Positions 47,653-56,455 are shown, counted from the stretch's first letter. The stretch: 64,000 nt of DNA from Candidatus Nanopelagicus limnes (GCF_002287885.2 NZ_CP016768.2:868001-932000), one strand, 5' to 3'. Translations and numbers: made by a program. Notes: a model not told the origin generated them from the sequence alone.

Positions 47653-48405
47653 ATGGAAAAAGAGTTTGCAGGCTTAACCGCAATTATCACCGGAGCCGGC
47701 TCTGGTATTGGCCTTGAGGTTGCAAAGGGACTTAAAGAGCGAGGCGCAACTGTATTTGGTTTTGATATTAATCCAGGTGAAATGGCAGCCTATGCAACAT
47801 ATGTAAAGTGCGATATTGGTGATGCCACCTCAGTTGAATCAGCTTTTAATGAGTTTAAGAAATCAAGTAAAGGTTTAGATATCTTAATTAACAATGCTGG
47901 AATTGGTTCGCTAACAACAGTTGAGCATGAAACAGATGAGATTTGGCATAAAGTTTTAAACATCAATGTGGTGGGAACAGCTCGAGTATCCAAGCAAGCG
48001 ATTCCGCTACTTCGTGCCAGTAAGCATGCAGCCATTGTTAATACCGCATCAATTGCTGCCACAGATGGAATTCCAAATCGCGCAGCTTATAGTGCGTCAA
48101 AGGGTGCGGTTATGACTTTAACTCTTGCAATGGCAACTGATCACTTAGCCGATGGCATTCGGGTTAACGCCGTAAACCCAGCAACAACTGATACACCTTG
48201 GGTTAAGCGATTGTTAGATCAATCAGAGGATGCGCAAGCTGCTCGAGTTGCACTAGAGGCGCGGCAGCCAATGGGACGACTTGTCTCCCCTACTGAAATT
48301 GCTAGCGCGATTATATTTTTAGCGAGCCCCTTGCAAGCATCAGTTACTGGCACCGCAATCAGTATTGATGGCGGTATGCACTCATTGAGAATTCCTAAAA
48401 AATGA
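47653..48405 (+). CDS. SDR dehydrogenase, probable 2-keto-3-deoxy-L-fuconate 4-dehydrogenase
   Basis: About 250 residues. GAGSGIG, INNAGIG, VNTASIAA and YSASKGA are the SDR motifs; FDIN ends strand two (NAD). The C-terminal end with VTGTAISIDGG is classical. The frame reaches back to 47563, but ATG 47653 begins at the first strand. Divergent pairing with the L-fucose dehydrogenase candidate makes it the best of four SDRs in the island for oxidising 2-keto-3-deoxy-L-fuconate at C4; this is inference. It overlaps the next gene by 4 nt. Confidence 0.85.
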   Translation: MEKEFAGLTAIITGAGSGIGLEVAKGLKERGATVFGFDINPGEMAAYATYVKCDIGDATSVESAFNEFKKSSKGLDILINNAGIGSLTTVEHETDEIWHKVLNINVVGTARVSKQAIPLLRASKHAAIVNTASIAATDGIPNRAAYSASKGAVMTLTLAMATDHLADGIRVNAVNPATTDTPWVKRLLDQSEDAQAARVALEARQPMGRLVSPTEIASAIIFLASPLQASVTGTAISIDGGMHSLRIPKK

Positions 48406-48647
48406 ATCCATTAAACAATTATCGGTTTGGCTCTTATGCAATCTTGGCGATGGGCTTGATTAATCTGCGATATCAAACTGGAAATGATTCAAATCTTTCT
48501 AAAAGTTTAGTTTTAATAATCCTTGGCGCAGTGGCATTTATTGCAACATTTATCCCAGCACTTAAAGCACTTTTGCTCAAGCGAGTGAGCAAAATGCTCG
48601 CACTTATCATTCTCGTCTTGGCAATTGCATATGGATTTCTAATCTAA
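48402..48647 (+). CDS. Small membrane protein of unknown function
   Basis: 81 residues with two clear hydrophobic helices (about 34-54 and 62-80) and a weaker one near 11-25, joined by short basic loops (LLLKRVSK). No family recognised. The start overlaps the SDR stop as ATGA, so it is translated from the same mRNA; the gene after it begins 4 nt downstream. Confidence 0.6.
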   Translation: MNPLNNYRFGSYAILAMGLINLRYQTGNDSNLSKSLVLIILGAVAFIATFIPALKALLLKRVSKMLALIILVLAIAYGFLI

Positions 48648-48651
48648 TTAA

Positions 48652-48912
48652 ATGCAACTTGAGGATATTAAAAACCGCTGGAATGAGGTCTTAGATCTCC
48701 TTTTGGAGATGGATCGAGTTACCTGGCTTTCATTCTTTGATGCCAGATTGGTTTCATTTGAAAACAACCAATTAACCTTAGATTTTGCTGATAGTCAAAA
48801 GTTTGCAAACCCCCATGATTTTAAGAAAACTCGTAATCCATCCCACACTAAATCTTTAATTGAAGCGATTGAAAGGGTTTTTGGCTTTACACCCACAATA
48901 ATAGAGCGGTGA
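48652..48912 (+). CDS. Free-standing domain resembling the DnaX (gamma/tau) C-terminal domain
   Basis: 86 residues. The pattern RWNEVLDLLLEMDRVTWLSFF, then a strand with ARLVSF, NNQLTLDF and FANPHDF, and a final helix with SLIEAIERVFG, is the order found after the AAA+ module of actinobacterial DNA polymerase III gamma/tau. I see no ATPase part here. A role in DNA replication is only a suggestion; the domain may have been reused. It lies between a membrane protein and a secreted muramidase and overlaps the latter by 4 nt. Confidence 0.5.
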   Translation: MQLEDIKNRWNEVLDLLLEMDRVTWLSFFDARLVSFENNQLTLDFADSQKFANPHDFKKTRNPSHTKSLIEAIERVFGFTPTIIER

Positions 48913-50531
48913 AAAGAGTTGCATTCTTCCTAGCTCTAGTCGTAATTGCTACTGGCTTTAATCCGGCTGCAAACAGTGCAACTGCAAAAACATCTCTAAC
49001 ATTAAAAGTTGAGAGCACGCCAAATGCTGGTGAATCTTTAGTTACCTTTTATGGTCAGGTGAAGCCGGCGGCAAAAGGTGCAATCACTATTGATACCTTT
49101 GATGGTGTGGCGTGGAAGGCGACGCCATTAAAAACTACATCAGCAGCAAGTGGAGCTTGGCGAATTACAACAGTTGCCACTGCGATTAAGGCAGAAGGTC
49201 AATACCGTGCTCAAGTAGTCATCGGTAAAAAGAAAACACTTTCTAAGAATGCAAACTTTAAAGTTGATTTAACAAAAACCTTTGCCACAACGGATGATTT
49301 ATTTATTCCAACTGAGACTGGCAAATTAACTGGCGGGCGTATTCAAGGATCAGATATCAGCCGCTGGCAGCACCCAAATGATCAACCAATTGATTTTAAG
49401 CAGATGTTTGATGCTGGGATGCGATTTGTATTAATTAAAGGATCAGACGCCCAAGAAAAGGCAGATCTTGAAACCATGCGATGGTTGGTTGGAGATCGAA
49501 GTGCGGCACAAGCTGCGGGACTTTATACCGGTATGTATCACTTTGCTTACATGCCAAATAGCACCGATGAGGCATATGTGATTCGCGATGCTAAAGCACA
49601 AGCCCAAAAAGTTTTATGGCGCCTTGCCTCCCTTGGTGGTTATAACGAACGTGATCTACCAGTTGCACTCGATTTAGAAAATAGTTGTGTTAAGAAAAAC
49701 TCTTCAGGTGATTGTATTAAAACTTTGCCAAGGAGCTTGGTCACTTTATGGGCTGAAACTTGGTTAGAAACTGTTGAAGAAAAAACAGGTAGAAAACCAT
49801 TTTTATACTCCTACGCACAATTCTTAGAGGGTGCAATGGAGCGCAGTGAAAAACTTAGGCAGTACCCACTTTGGTTAGCCCATTATGGAATTCATCCAGC
49901 AGATCCAATTTCAAAACCAGGGCAGCGAGCAACAATCGGTTGCTTTGTGCACTCATGGAGTACAGCCAACTGCTCATCCCAGTGGCAAATCTGGCAGTAC
50001 TCATCTTGTGGAATTGGTAAAAAATACGGCGTACCAAGTGCTCGTCTTGATTTAAATGTTTTTAGAGGCACACCAGAAACTTTCCTTTCCTTAATAAAGG
50101 GTAAGTGGCAGCCAGAGCAGGTTGATCTCATGCCAGTTAATGAGCCGACTAAGTTGAATTTAATCTCAGTTACAACAACTGATACCAATAAGCCTGTATT
50201 TATAAATGTTGAGGTTTTCAGGTCAATTGGCACACCAGTTGTAACCGGTACGGTTGTATTTAGACCAACTGATCCTAAAATTAAAATCAAAAAACAAACC
50301 CCAGAGCGAAATGCCAGCGGCCGGTGGGAAATAAAGATTGAAGGTCTGCCCGCAGGTGCTACCGCTGGAACTTTGAATTATGTAGATATCTCAAAAACTC
50401 ATGCTGATAATGAGATGCCATTAATTATCAATTTAGCGCAGGGACCGGATTTACCTACGGTAACTCCAACACCTAAGCCAACAATCACAAAAAAACCAAC
50501 AGATGGCTGCGCTAAACAAATAAAGCACTAA
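48909..50531 (+). CDS. Secreted GH25 muramidase (lysozyme)
   Basis: 540 residues. A signal peptide (about 1-24) leads to an Ig-like beta domain (about 28-115), the GH25 barrel (about 145-395) and a second beta domain ending in a Pro/Thr-rich tail. GH25 landmarks are GSDISRWQHP with the first catalytic Asp, FVLIKGSD, and LPVALDLENSC with the Asp-x-Glu pair; WQIWQYSSCG closes the barrel. It cleaves the glycan strands of peptidoglycan outside the cell. The start is GTG at 48909, overlapping the preceding stop (GTGA). Confidence 0.9.
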   Translation: MKRVAFFLALVVIATGFNPAANSATAKTSLTLKVESTPNAGESLVTFYGQVKPAAKGAITIDTFDGVAWKATPLKTTSAASGAWRITTVATAIKAEGQYRAQVVIGKKKTLSKNANFKVDLTKTFATTDDLFIPTETGKLTGGRIQGSDISRWQHPNDQPIDFKQMFDAGMRFVLIKGSDAQEKADLETMRWLVGDRSAAQAAGLYTGMYHFAYMPNSTDEAYVIRDAKAQAQKVLWRLASLGGYNERDLPVALDLENSCVKKNSSGDCIKTLPRSLVTLWAETWLETVEEKTGRKPFLYSYAQFLEGAMERSEKLRQYPLWLAHYGIHPADPISKPGQRATIGCFVHSWSTANCSSQWQIWQYSSCGIGKKYGVPSARLDLNVFRGTPETFLSLIKGKWQPEQVDLMPVNEPTKLNLISVTTTDTNKPVFINVEVFRSIGTPVVTGTVVFRPTDPKIKIKKQTPERNASGRWEIKIEGLPAGATAGTLNYVDISKTHADNEMPLIINLAQGPDLPTVTPTPKPTITKKPTDGCAKQIKH

Positions 50532-50555
50532 TTTTTTGCACTACCCTTAACCATT

Positions 50556-51662
50556 ATGGCCAAAGGATTATCGGGTGGAGTATTCCGATCTGATTTGCAA
50601 TTAGCAGATGGCCGGCAAATCTCTTACTACGATAGCAAAGAAGTAACACGTACTGCAGTAGACAAAAGAGATGATAAAGCTCAACCTGGCATTGGACACT
50701 TACGTCTTGATCCACTGGTAAATGAGTGGATTGCAGTTGCCTCTCATCGCCAACACCGAGTTTTTCTGCCACCAAAAGAATTATGCCCACTTTGCCCAAC
50801 TGTTGATAGTAAATTAACTGAGGTTCCAGATAAGGATTATGAGGTTGTTGTCTTCACCAATCGTTCACCAGCGCTAACCACCCCAAGTAGTAATTGGAAA
50901 CTTCCGCAAATTTCTGGTCTTGATACCCCAAACGCTGATGCAGCAGGTGCTTGTGAAGTTGTTTGCTACACCCAAGATCATGGATCTAGCTTTGCAAAAT
51001 TAAGTACAAAACAAATTAGAACTGTGTTGGAAGCCTGGAAAGATCGTGATTCAGCCCTTTCTAAACTTTCATTCGTTGAGCATGTATTTCCCTTTGAAAA
51101 TCGCGGCGAAGAGGTTGGCGTAACCCTGTCTCACCCACATGGACAGATTTATGCTTACTCATTCCTGCCACCACGAATTGAAAAGATGTTAGAAGCTGCA
51201 AAATCACACCTAGCTAAAACTGGCAGAGTATTACTTGATGATGTGATTGCCCGTGAGGTTAAGGACAAAAAGCGAATCATTTGTGAGAATCCTGAGTGGA
51301 TTGCATTTGTGCCATATGCGGCTAGATATCCATTTGAAATTCACATTGCCCCTAAGCGCACAGTTGCTGCCATGGCGGATTTAGATGAAAAACAATCTGA
51401 TTTATTTGCACCAATCGCTAAAGAGGCTTTAACTAGATTAGATGGCGTGTTTGGAATTGAAATGGCATATATCGCCTCTTGGTATCAAGCCCCAGTAAAT
51501 ATTGGTCGAGATTGCATGCGTTTGCACTGGCAGATAGTTTCTGTAAGACGCCAACCTGGAAAGTTAAAGTATTTATCTGGTTCAGAATCTGCAATGGGTG
51601 CTTTTATAATGGATTTAGAGCCTGAACAATCTGCAAAACAATTACAAGAAGTTAAGTATTAA
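50556..51662 (+). CDS. galT: Galactose-1-phosphate uridylyltransferase
   Basis: 368 residues. The HPHGQ motif is at 193-197 with nucleophile His195, preceded by VEHVFPFENRGEEVGV; zinc ligands are Cys77 and Cys80 in CPLCP plus a later His. It exchanges galactose 1-phosphate for glucose 1-phosphate on UDP (Leloir pathway). No galK or galE lies in the window. Its last 4 bases overlap the stop of the convergent ACT gene. Confidence 0.95.
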   Translation: MAKGLSGGVFRSDLQLADGRQISYYDSKEVTRTAVDKRDDKAQPGIGHLRLDPLVNEWIAVASHRQHRVFLPPKELCPLCPTVDSKLTEVPDKDYEVVVFTNRSPALTTPSSNWKLPQISGLDTPNADAAGACEVVCYTQDHGSSFAKLSTKQIRTVLEAWKDRDSALSKLSFVEHVFPFENRGEEVGVTLSHPHGQIYAYSFLPPRIEKMLEAAKSHLAKTGRVLLDDVIAREVKDKKRIICENPEWIAFVPYAARYPFEIHIAPKRTVAAMADLDEKQSDLFAPIAKEALTRLDGVFGIEMAYIASWYQAPVNIGRDCMRLHWQIVSVRRQPGKLKYLSGSESAMGAFIMDLEPEQSAKQLQEVKY

Positions 51663-51898
51663 TCCACTGGGGTAATTGAAATTACCTCAACCCCACCGAT
51701 TGAAGTTAAGACATTTACTAAATCTGTTGGATCACTGCCTGGAACTGCAATTGTGATGTCATCAATTCCTCGGCCATTTTCACTTCGGAGCACAACTAAT
51801 CCACGAATATCTCCACCTGCAAATCCAATTGCAGATGCCACCGCACCAAGTGAACCTGGACGGTCAGGTAATGAGACCTGTACTCGATATAGCGCCAT
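51659..51898 (-). CDS. Single ACT-domain protein
   Basis: 79 residues that are one ACT fold: YRVQVSLPDRPGSLGAVASAI with the ligand-site RPGSLG, GGDIRGLVVLR, IDDITIAV and a final VEVISI strand. ACT domains bind amino acids and regulate metabolic enzymes; the free-standing form's partner is unknown. The ATG is 1 nt after the 3' end of tRNA-Asn and has no ribosome site, so it probably depends on the tRNA transcript. Confidence 0.82.
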   Translation of the reverse strand: MALYRVQVSLPDRPGSLGAVASAIGFAGGDIRGLVVLRSENGRGIDDITIAVPGSDPTDLVNVLTSIGGVEVISITPVD

Positions 51899-51899
51899 G

Positions 51900-51972
51900 C
51901 TCCCTGACTTGGACTCGAACCAAGAACCTGCCGGTTAACAGCCGGCTGCTCTGCCAATTGAGCTATCAGGGA
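51900..51972 (-). tRNA. tRNA-Asn (anticodon GTT)
   Basis: A 73-nt minus-strand cloverleaf: acceptor TCCCTGA/TCAGGGA, D arm GCTC with AATTGGCAGAGC, anticodon stem GCCGG/CCGGC around CTGTTAA, T arm CTTGG-TTCGAGT-CCAAG. Discriminator G is correct for Asn; CCA is not encoded. The ACT gene starts directly after it. Confidence 0.95.
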
Positions 51973-52058
51973 ATACATCAATCTAATTAAAGATTGGTGA
52001 GGGCAAATAGTATCGAAAAAATTAAGCCACTCAAACCTACGCCTAATTTATTCGCTTT

Positions 52059-53867
52059 TTAACTCTCCCCTAATGCTAATTCTTTTTGCACCCGGCGGGC
52101 TGCCTCCATGCCAACTAATTGACCAAAGATCTCTTGATACTGCGCATCATTTTCCACCGGATTTAATCTTTGCAAAGTTGATTTAATCTCAGCGATTGAT
52201 CTGCTTAATGCAACCTCGCGCAAGCGAGCAAAGATACTGGTGATGTAGCGATCTGAAACCTCACCATCAGTTCGGATTGGTTCAACTGTTAACTCAGTAA
52301 TCAAAGATTTAAGCTCTTCACTTTCAGCCTTATCAATTAACTCTTGAATATTAAACTCTGCTTGATTATCAATACCAGCGCGTAATTGATTATAAAGAGG
52401 GAATGAGAAGGCGGTTGGCTCAAGATCTACCCAGCTATGAGAAAGTGTTGGCAGTTGCAGGCGAACCTTTAGAACTTCACGCTCTAATACTAAAACTGGA
52501 TCTGTTAAATTGATTCGTTTATCACTTGTTGCTGAATTAGCACCACCGCTTCGCTTTACTGCAGTTGAAACAATATCTACCTCCATGCCAAGCCAGCCGG
52601 CAAGTAAGCGAACATACTCTGGGCGAAGGGATGCGTCTCGAATTTTTCCAATTAATGGCGCAACCAGATTTAACGCATTAACTCTGCCTTCAGCAGCTGT
52701 GATGTCATAGTTTGCAATCACGGATTTAATTGCGAACTCAAATAAAGGAACTCGCCTTGCAACTAAATTACGAACGGCGTCATCGCCATGGGCTTGGCGT
52801 AACTCGCAAGGATCCATACCATTTGGTTCAACTGCCACAAATGTTTGGGCAACAAACTTTTGATCATCTTCAAATGCACGAAGCGCTGCTTTTTGCCCCG
52901 CAGCATCACCATCAAAGGTAAAGATAACCTCACCTCTAAATGCGTCGGCGTCCATTAATAATCTTCTAATTATTCTTATGTGCTCATCACCAAAGGCGGT
53001 GCCACAGGTTGCAACTGCAGTTGTTACCCCAGCTAAATGGGCAGCCATTACATCGGTATAGCCTTCAACAATTACAACTTGTCGATTTTTTGCAATTTCT
53101 TTCTTAGCCATATCTAAGCCGTACAAAATCTGATTCTTTTTATAAACTGGAGTTTCAGGTGAGTTTAAGTACTTTGGCCCAGTATCTACCTCATCACTTG
53201 CTAACTTTCTTGCACCAAATCCGACCACATCACCAGAAATATCTTTAACTGGCCAAATTAATCGATTTCGATATCGATCAATCATTCCCTTGGTGCCTTC
53301 TTTAACTAAACCAGCCAGATTTAACTCTTCATCAGTAAAACCTTTTCCTTTAAGGTTTTTATAAAGCCCATCCCATTCATCCGGTGCGTAACCAACATTA
53401 AAGTTTTTTGCCGCATCTCGATCAAAGCCACGTTTAGTTAAGAAATCTCGGCCATGTTGAGCTGCTGGAAGTTGTAATTGTTCCTGATAAAAAAGTGAGG
53501 CTGCTGTGTTTGCAGCAACTAATCGTGAGCGATTAATTGATGGACCAGTACTAACTCCACCTGATTCATAACGAAGTGTGTAGCCAATTCGATCAGCTAA
53601 GCGCTCTACCGTCTCCATAAATGTTAAATGCTCTAACTTCATAATAAATGCAATTACATCCCCACCAACTTGGCAACCAAAGCAGTGAAAAAATCCTTTG
53701 CTAGGTGTCACATGAAAGGAGGGACTCTTCTCATCATGAAATGGACACAGACCTTTTTTCTGACCACCACCAGCATTTTTTAGCTGCACATAATCACCAA
53801 CTACATCATCTATCGGTGAGTGATCGCGGATGTATGTAACATCCTCATCTTTAATACGTCCGGCCAT
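52059..53867 (-). CDS. dnaG: DNA primase
   Basis: 602 residues. The zinc ribbon is Cys41, His44, Cys62, Cys65 (CPFH and CFGC); the RNA polymerase domain shows GYAPDEWDGLYK and GFGARKL; the Toprim part has VIVEGYTDVMAAHLAG and FTFDGDAAGQKAA; a DnaB-interaction domain closes the chain (about 450-600). It makes RNA primers at the replication fork. dgt lies 35 nt upstream on the same strand, the usual actinobacterial dgt-dnaG order. Confidence 0.97.
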   Translation of the reverse strand: MAGRIKDEDVTYIRDHSPIDDVVGDYVQLKNAGGGQKKGLCPFHDEKSPSFHVTPSKGFFHCFGCQVGGDVIAFIMKLEHLTFMETVERLADRIGYTLRYESGGVSTGPSINRSRLVAANTAASLFYQEQLQLPAAQHGRDFLTKRGFDRDAAKNFNVGYAPDEWDGLYKNLKGKGFTDEELNLAGLVKEGTKGMIDRYRNRLIWPVKDISGDVVGFGARKLASDEVDTGPKYLNSPETPVYKKNQILYGLDMAKKEIAKNRQVVIVEGYTDVMAAHLAGVTTAVATCGTAFGDEHIRIIRRLLMDADAFRGEVIFTFDGDAAGQKAALRAFEDDQKFVAQTFVAVEPNGMDPCELRQAHGDDAVRNLVARRVPLFEFAIKSVIANYDITAAEGRVNALNLVAPLIGKIRDASLRPEYVRLLAGWLGMEVDIVSTAVKRSGGANSATSDKRINLTDPVLVLEREVLKVRLQLPTLSHSWVDLEPTAFSFPLYNQLRAGIDNQAEFNIQELIDKAESEELKSLITELTVEPIRTDGEVSDRYITSIFARLREVALSRSIAEIKSTLQRLNPVENDAQYQEIFGQLVGMEAARRVQKELALGES

Positions 53868-53902
53868 ACTTCCTATCCTAGTTTCAAAGTGGACAACTTA
53901 AA

Positions 53903-55147
53903 TTATCCCTTGTTAATAAGGCGATTATGCAGTGCAACTGCGCCCGGATCAGTTAAAGATGCCACCTGATCAATTACTACGCGAAGGCGAGCTTGATCAG
54001 TTTGAGCATTTTGCCAATCCTGTAGGAAGAAACTTTCTAAGGTATTTGGGGCGCTCTCAAGTATTGCCTGCACCAATTCAGTTAGCAGTCTTTGTTGCTC
54101 GGCATATCTAATCTGAGAATCACTGGCGTTTATTACATAATGCCCAGCCATTGATTTAAGTAATGCCACCTCAACTCGTTGCGCCCTAGGCACAACTAAA
54201 TTTGCGTTATATCTAGTTAAATCACCATCGCCATACTTCTCTTGAGTTGCAACCTCAGCAGCCTGGGCAAAGCGGCCAATTAACTGGCTGGCTAAATCCT
54301 TTAATCTAGCTAGTGAGCGATGAGTACCATCGTAATATCGAGGCCAGCAAGATAGCTTCTGCAAAGCATCCAATGCTGATTGCATTTCACTTTCAGTGAT
54401 ATCAGCTAAATACATCTCTTGAGCAACTTTGAATAACTTAGGCAGATCACTACTTAATTGATCTAATTTAACTTGACCAGAAACTAATGAATCCTCTAAA
54501 TCATGAACGCTGTAGGCAACATCATCAGACCAATCCATAATCTGCGCCTCCATGGAGGTCTTGCCAGATTCCACGCCACTTCGATACCAATTAAAAATCT
54601 CTAGATCATCCTCATAGACGCCAAACTTTCTAGCATTCACCGCCCGACTCCATGGATATTTTGTGGCAGCATCAAGGGAGGCTCTAGTTAAATTCAAACC
54701 AATTGATTTGCCGTCAGGTAATACTGTTTTTGCCTCTAATCTAATTAATAATCTAATACTTTGCGCATTTCCTTCAAAGCCACCGCAGGATGAAGCAATT
54801 TGATTTAACGCCTCCTCCCCATTGTGACCAAATGGTGGATGACCAATGTCATGAGCAAGACAAGCACCCTCCATTAAATCTGGATCCGCACCGAGGGCAG
54901 CTCCTAATTCTCGACCAACTTGCGCGCACTCAAGTGAATGTGAAAGTCGAGTTCTTGGAAAATCTGTTGCCCAAGGAACTGCTACTTGAGTTTTAGCAGC
55001 TAAGCGGCGAAGTGCGAAGGAGTGAATAATTCTTGCGCGATCTCTTGCAAACTCAGTACGACCACCACGTTTTGCAGGTTCATCTAAAAATCTTGCGCGA
55101 TCAAACTCAGAGTATCCGGGATGCTCATTAGCTGCTCTGATAACCAT
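53903..55147 (-). CDS. dgt: Deoxyguanosinetriphosphate triphosphohydrolase-like HD protein
   Basis: 414 residues. The HD metal site is complete: RTRLSHSLE (His70), HDIGHPPFGH (His99, Asp100) and WSDDVAYSVHD later. Members remove triphosphate from dNTPs and so tune nucleotide pools. The N-terminal RTEFARDRARIIHSFALRRL is typical of the bacterial branch. It precedes dnaG, consistent with a joint role in DNA synthesis and repair. Confidence 0.92.
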   Translation of the reverse strand: MVIRAANEHPGYSEFDRARFLDEPAKRGGRTEFARDRARIIHSFALRRLAAKTQVAVPWATDFPRTRLSHSLECAQVGRELGAALGADPDLMEGACLAHDIGHPPFGHNGEEALNQIASSCGGFEGNAQSIRLLIRLEAKTVLPDGKSIGLNLTRASLDAATKYPWSRAVNARKFGVYEDDLEIFNWYRSGVESGKTSMEAQIMDWSDDVAYSVHDLEDSLVSGQVKLDQLSSDLPKLFKVAQEMYLADITESEMQSALDALQKLSCWPRYYDGTHRSLARLKDLASQLIGRFAQAAEVATQEKYGDGDLTRYNANLVVPRAQRVEVALLKSMAGHYVINASDSQIRYAEQQRLLTELVQAILESAPNTLESFFLQDWQNAQTDQARLRVVIDQVASLTDPGAVALHNRLINKG

Positions 55148-55193
55148 TTGGGAATCCTACCTGCCAACTGTTGTGTTGGTAATTTTGCTTATT

Positions 55194-55805
55194 TTAAGCC
55201 TTTTTCTTTGAGTTAAATTTAGGCAGATGCAGATCAAAATAAATTGAGATGATTCTGGTAATTACTACCACTGCTGCTCCAATTACTGCAGATAGAGTTA
55301 AATCAACCTCCACCTGCTGTAACCAAACAAAAGTTATTGCCCCAACCAATGAAGATGTGCCAATTGTTTCACGGTGTAAAAGCACTGGCTCAACCTGACA
55401 TAAAACATCACGAAGTAGGCCACCAGTTACAGCAGTAATAAGACCTAAAATAATTGCAGCGAGCCAAGAAACTCCCTGTTGAAGAGCAAGATGTGAGCCT
55501 GAGATTGTGGCAATTGCTAACCCAAAGGTGTCCATTACCAGAAGTGTTTTACCAATTCTGGTTACTCTTCTAAAGACCAAAGTAGTAAGCACCGCACTTA
55601 AAACTGCAATAGTTATCCAGGGATCACTGATCCATACTGGTTTTAATCCAAGAAAAACATTTCTTAATGTGCCGCCAGAGACTGACGCGATCGCTGCGAT
55701 AAATGCGATGCCGCCATAATCTAAGCCTTTATCTGCAGCAATTCTTGCGCCAACTAGTGCAAAAACTAAGGTTGATAAAAGATCTAGAAAAGGTAGTAAC
55801 TCCAT
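55194..55805 (-). CDS. TRIC/UPF0126-type cation channel
   Basis: 203 residues, six or seven membrane helices arranged as two repeats. Each repeat carries a Gly-rich/Arg signature: GGIAFIAAIASVSGGTLRN and ILGLITAVTGGLLRDVL. The family forms trimeric monovalent cation channels. The C-terminal tail is basic (FNSKKKA). It begins 3 nt after the SanA-like gene ends, in the same direction. Confidence 0.85.
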   Translation of the reverse strand: MELLPFLDLLSTLVFALVGARIAADKGLDYGGIAFIAAIASVSGGTLRNVFLGLKPVWISDPWITIAVLSAVLTTLVFRRVTRIGKTLLVMDTFGLAIATISGSHLALQQGVSWLAAIILGLITAVTGGLLRDVLCQVEPVLLHRETIGTSSLVGAITFVWLQQVEVDLTLSAVIGAAVVVITRIISIYFDLHLPKFNSKKKA

Positions 55806-55808
55806 GGC

Positions 55809-56450
55809 TTAAGAGTATAGATCTCTTGCAATTAATCGATCACTTAACTTAATACCAAGCCGGCCAACTGTTATATAGGCCAGATATGCCCCAGTTTCTC
55901 TTGCTAAATACTTATACCCTGAGTTTGTAACTGAAGCTGGACCAGTTTTAACTGGATCACAGCTAGCAATTAATCCTAAGTCAGTAGCTATTTTTACTGA
56001 TCGATAGCAGTGATAAGGATCTGTCACAATAATTACCGATGTATGTTTTGCCTTTTTCATTGCCGCTGCATATGCCTGAGTGCTACTTAAAGTATCTCTG
56101 CCTTTCGTGATGGATAAAATATTTGATTTTTTAACGCCATTATTAATCAACCAATTCTTACTGGCTGCCGCCTCAGTAGTTCTATCTCCTGGAGCGCCAG
56201 AGCCGATTGTGTAAATTCTTGGCGCAAGCCCTGATTTAAATATTTGTAAACTCTCCTTCAATCTTGATTGCAAAATATCACTTGGCCGGCCATCAAATTG
56301 AGCCGCTCCCATCACAAGAATTACATCAGATTTTACTGCTTCTGAATTTCTAGCTGAGTACCAAATACTGCCAGCGAAATAAAGTGGCACAACAATTATT
56401 AATAGCAATATGAATGAGATTACTCTTCTAATAAATCTAAAAATGAACAA
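55809..56450 (-). CDS. SanA/YdcF-like (DUF218) membrane-anchored protein
   Basis: 213 residues. One N-terminal membrane helix (about 10-30) and a DUF218 domain: DVILVMGAAQFDGRPS, RLKESLQIFKSGLAPRIYTIGS, TLSSTQAYAAAMK and VIIVTDPYHCYRS. Relatives (SanA, ElyC) affect cell-wall permeability; activity is unproven. The start is TTG at 56450. It lies 5 nt after the dus stop. Confidence 0.82.
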   Translation of the reverse strand: MFIFRFIRRVISFILLLIIVVPLYFAGSIWYSARNSEAVKSDVILVMGAAQFDGRPSDILQSRLKESLQIFKSGLAPRIYTIGSGAPGDRTTEAAASKNWLINNGVKKSNILSITKGRDTLSSTQAYAAAMKKAKHTSVIIVTDPYHCYRSVKIATDLGLIASCDPVKTGPASVTNSGYKYLARETGAYLAYITVGRLGIKLSDRLIARDLYS

Positions 56451-56455
56451 TTACT

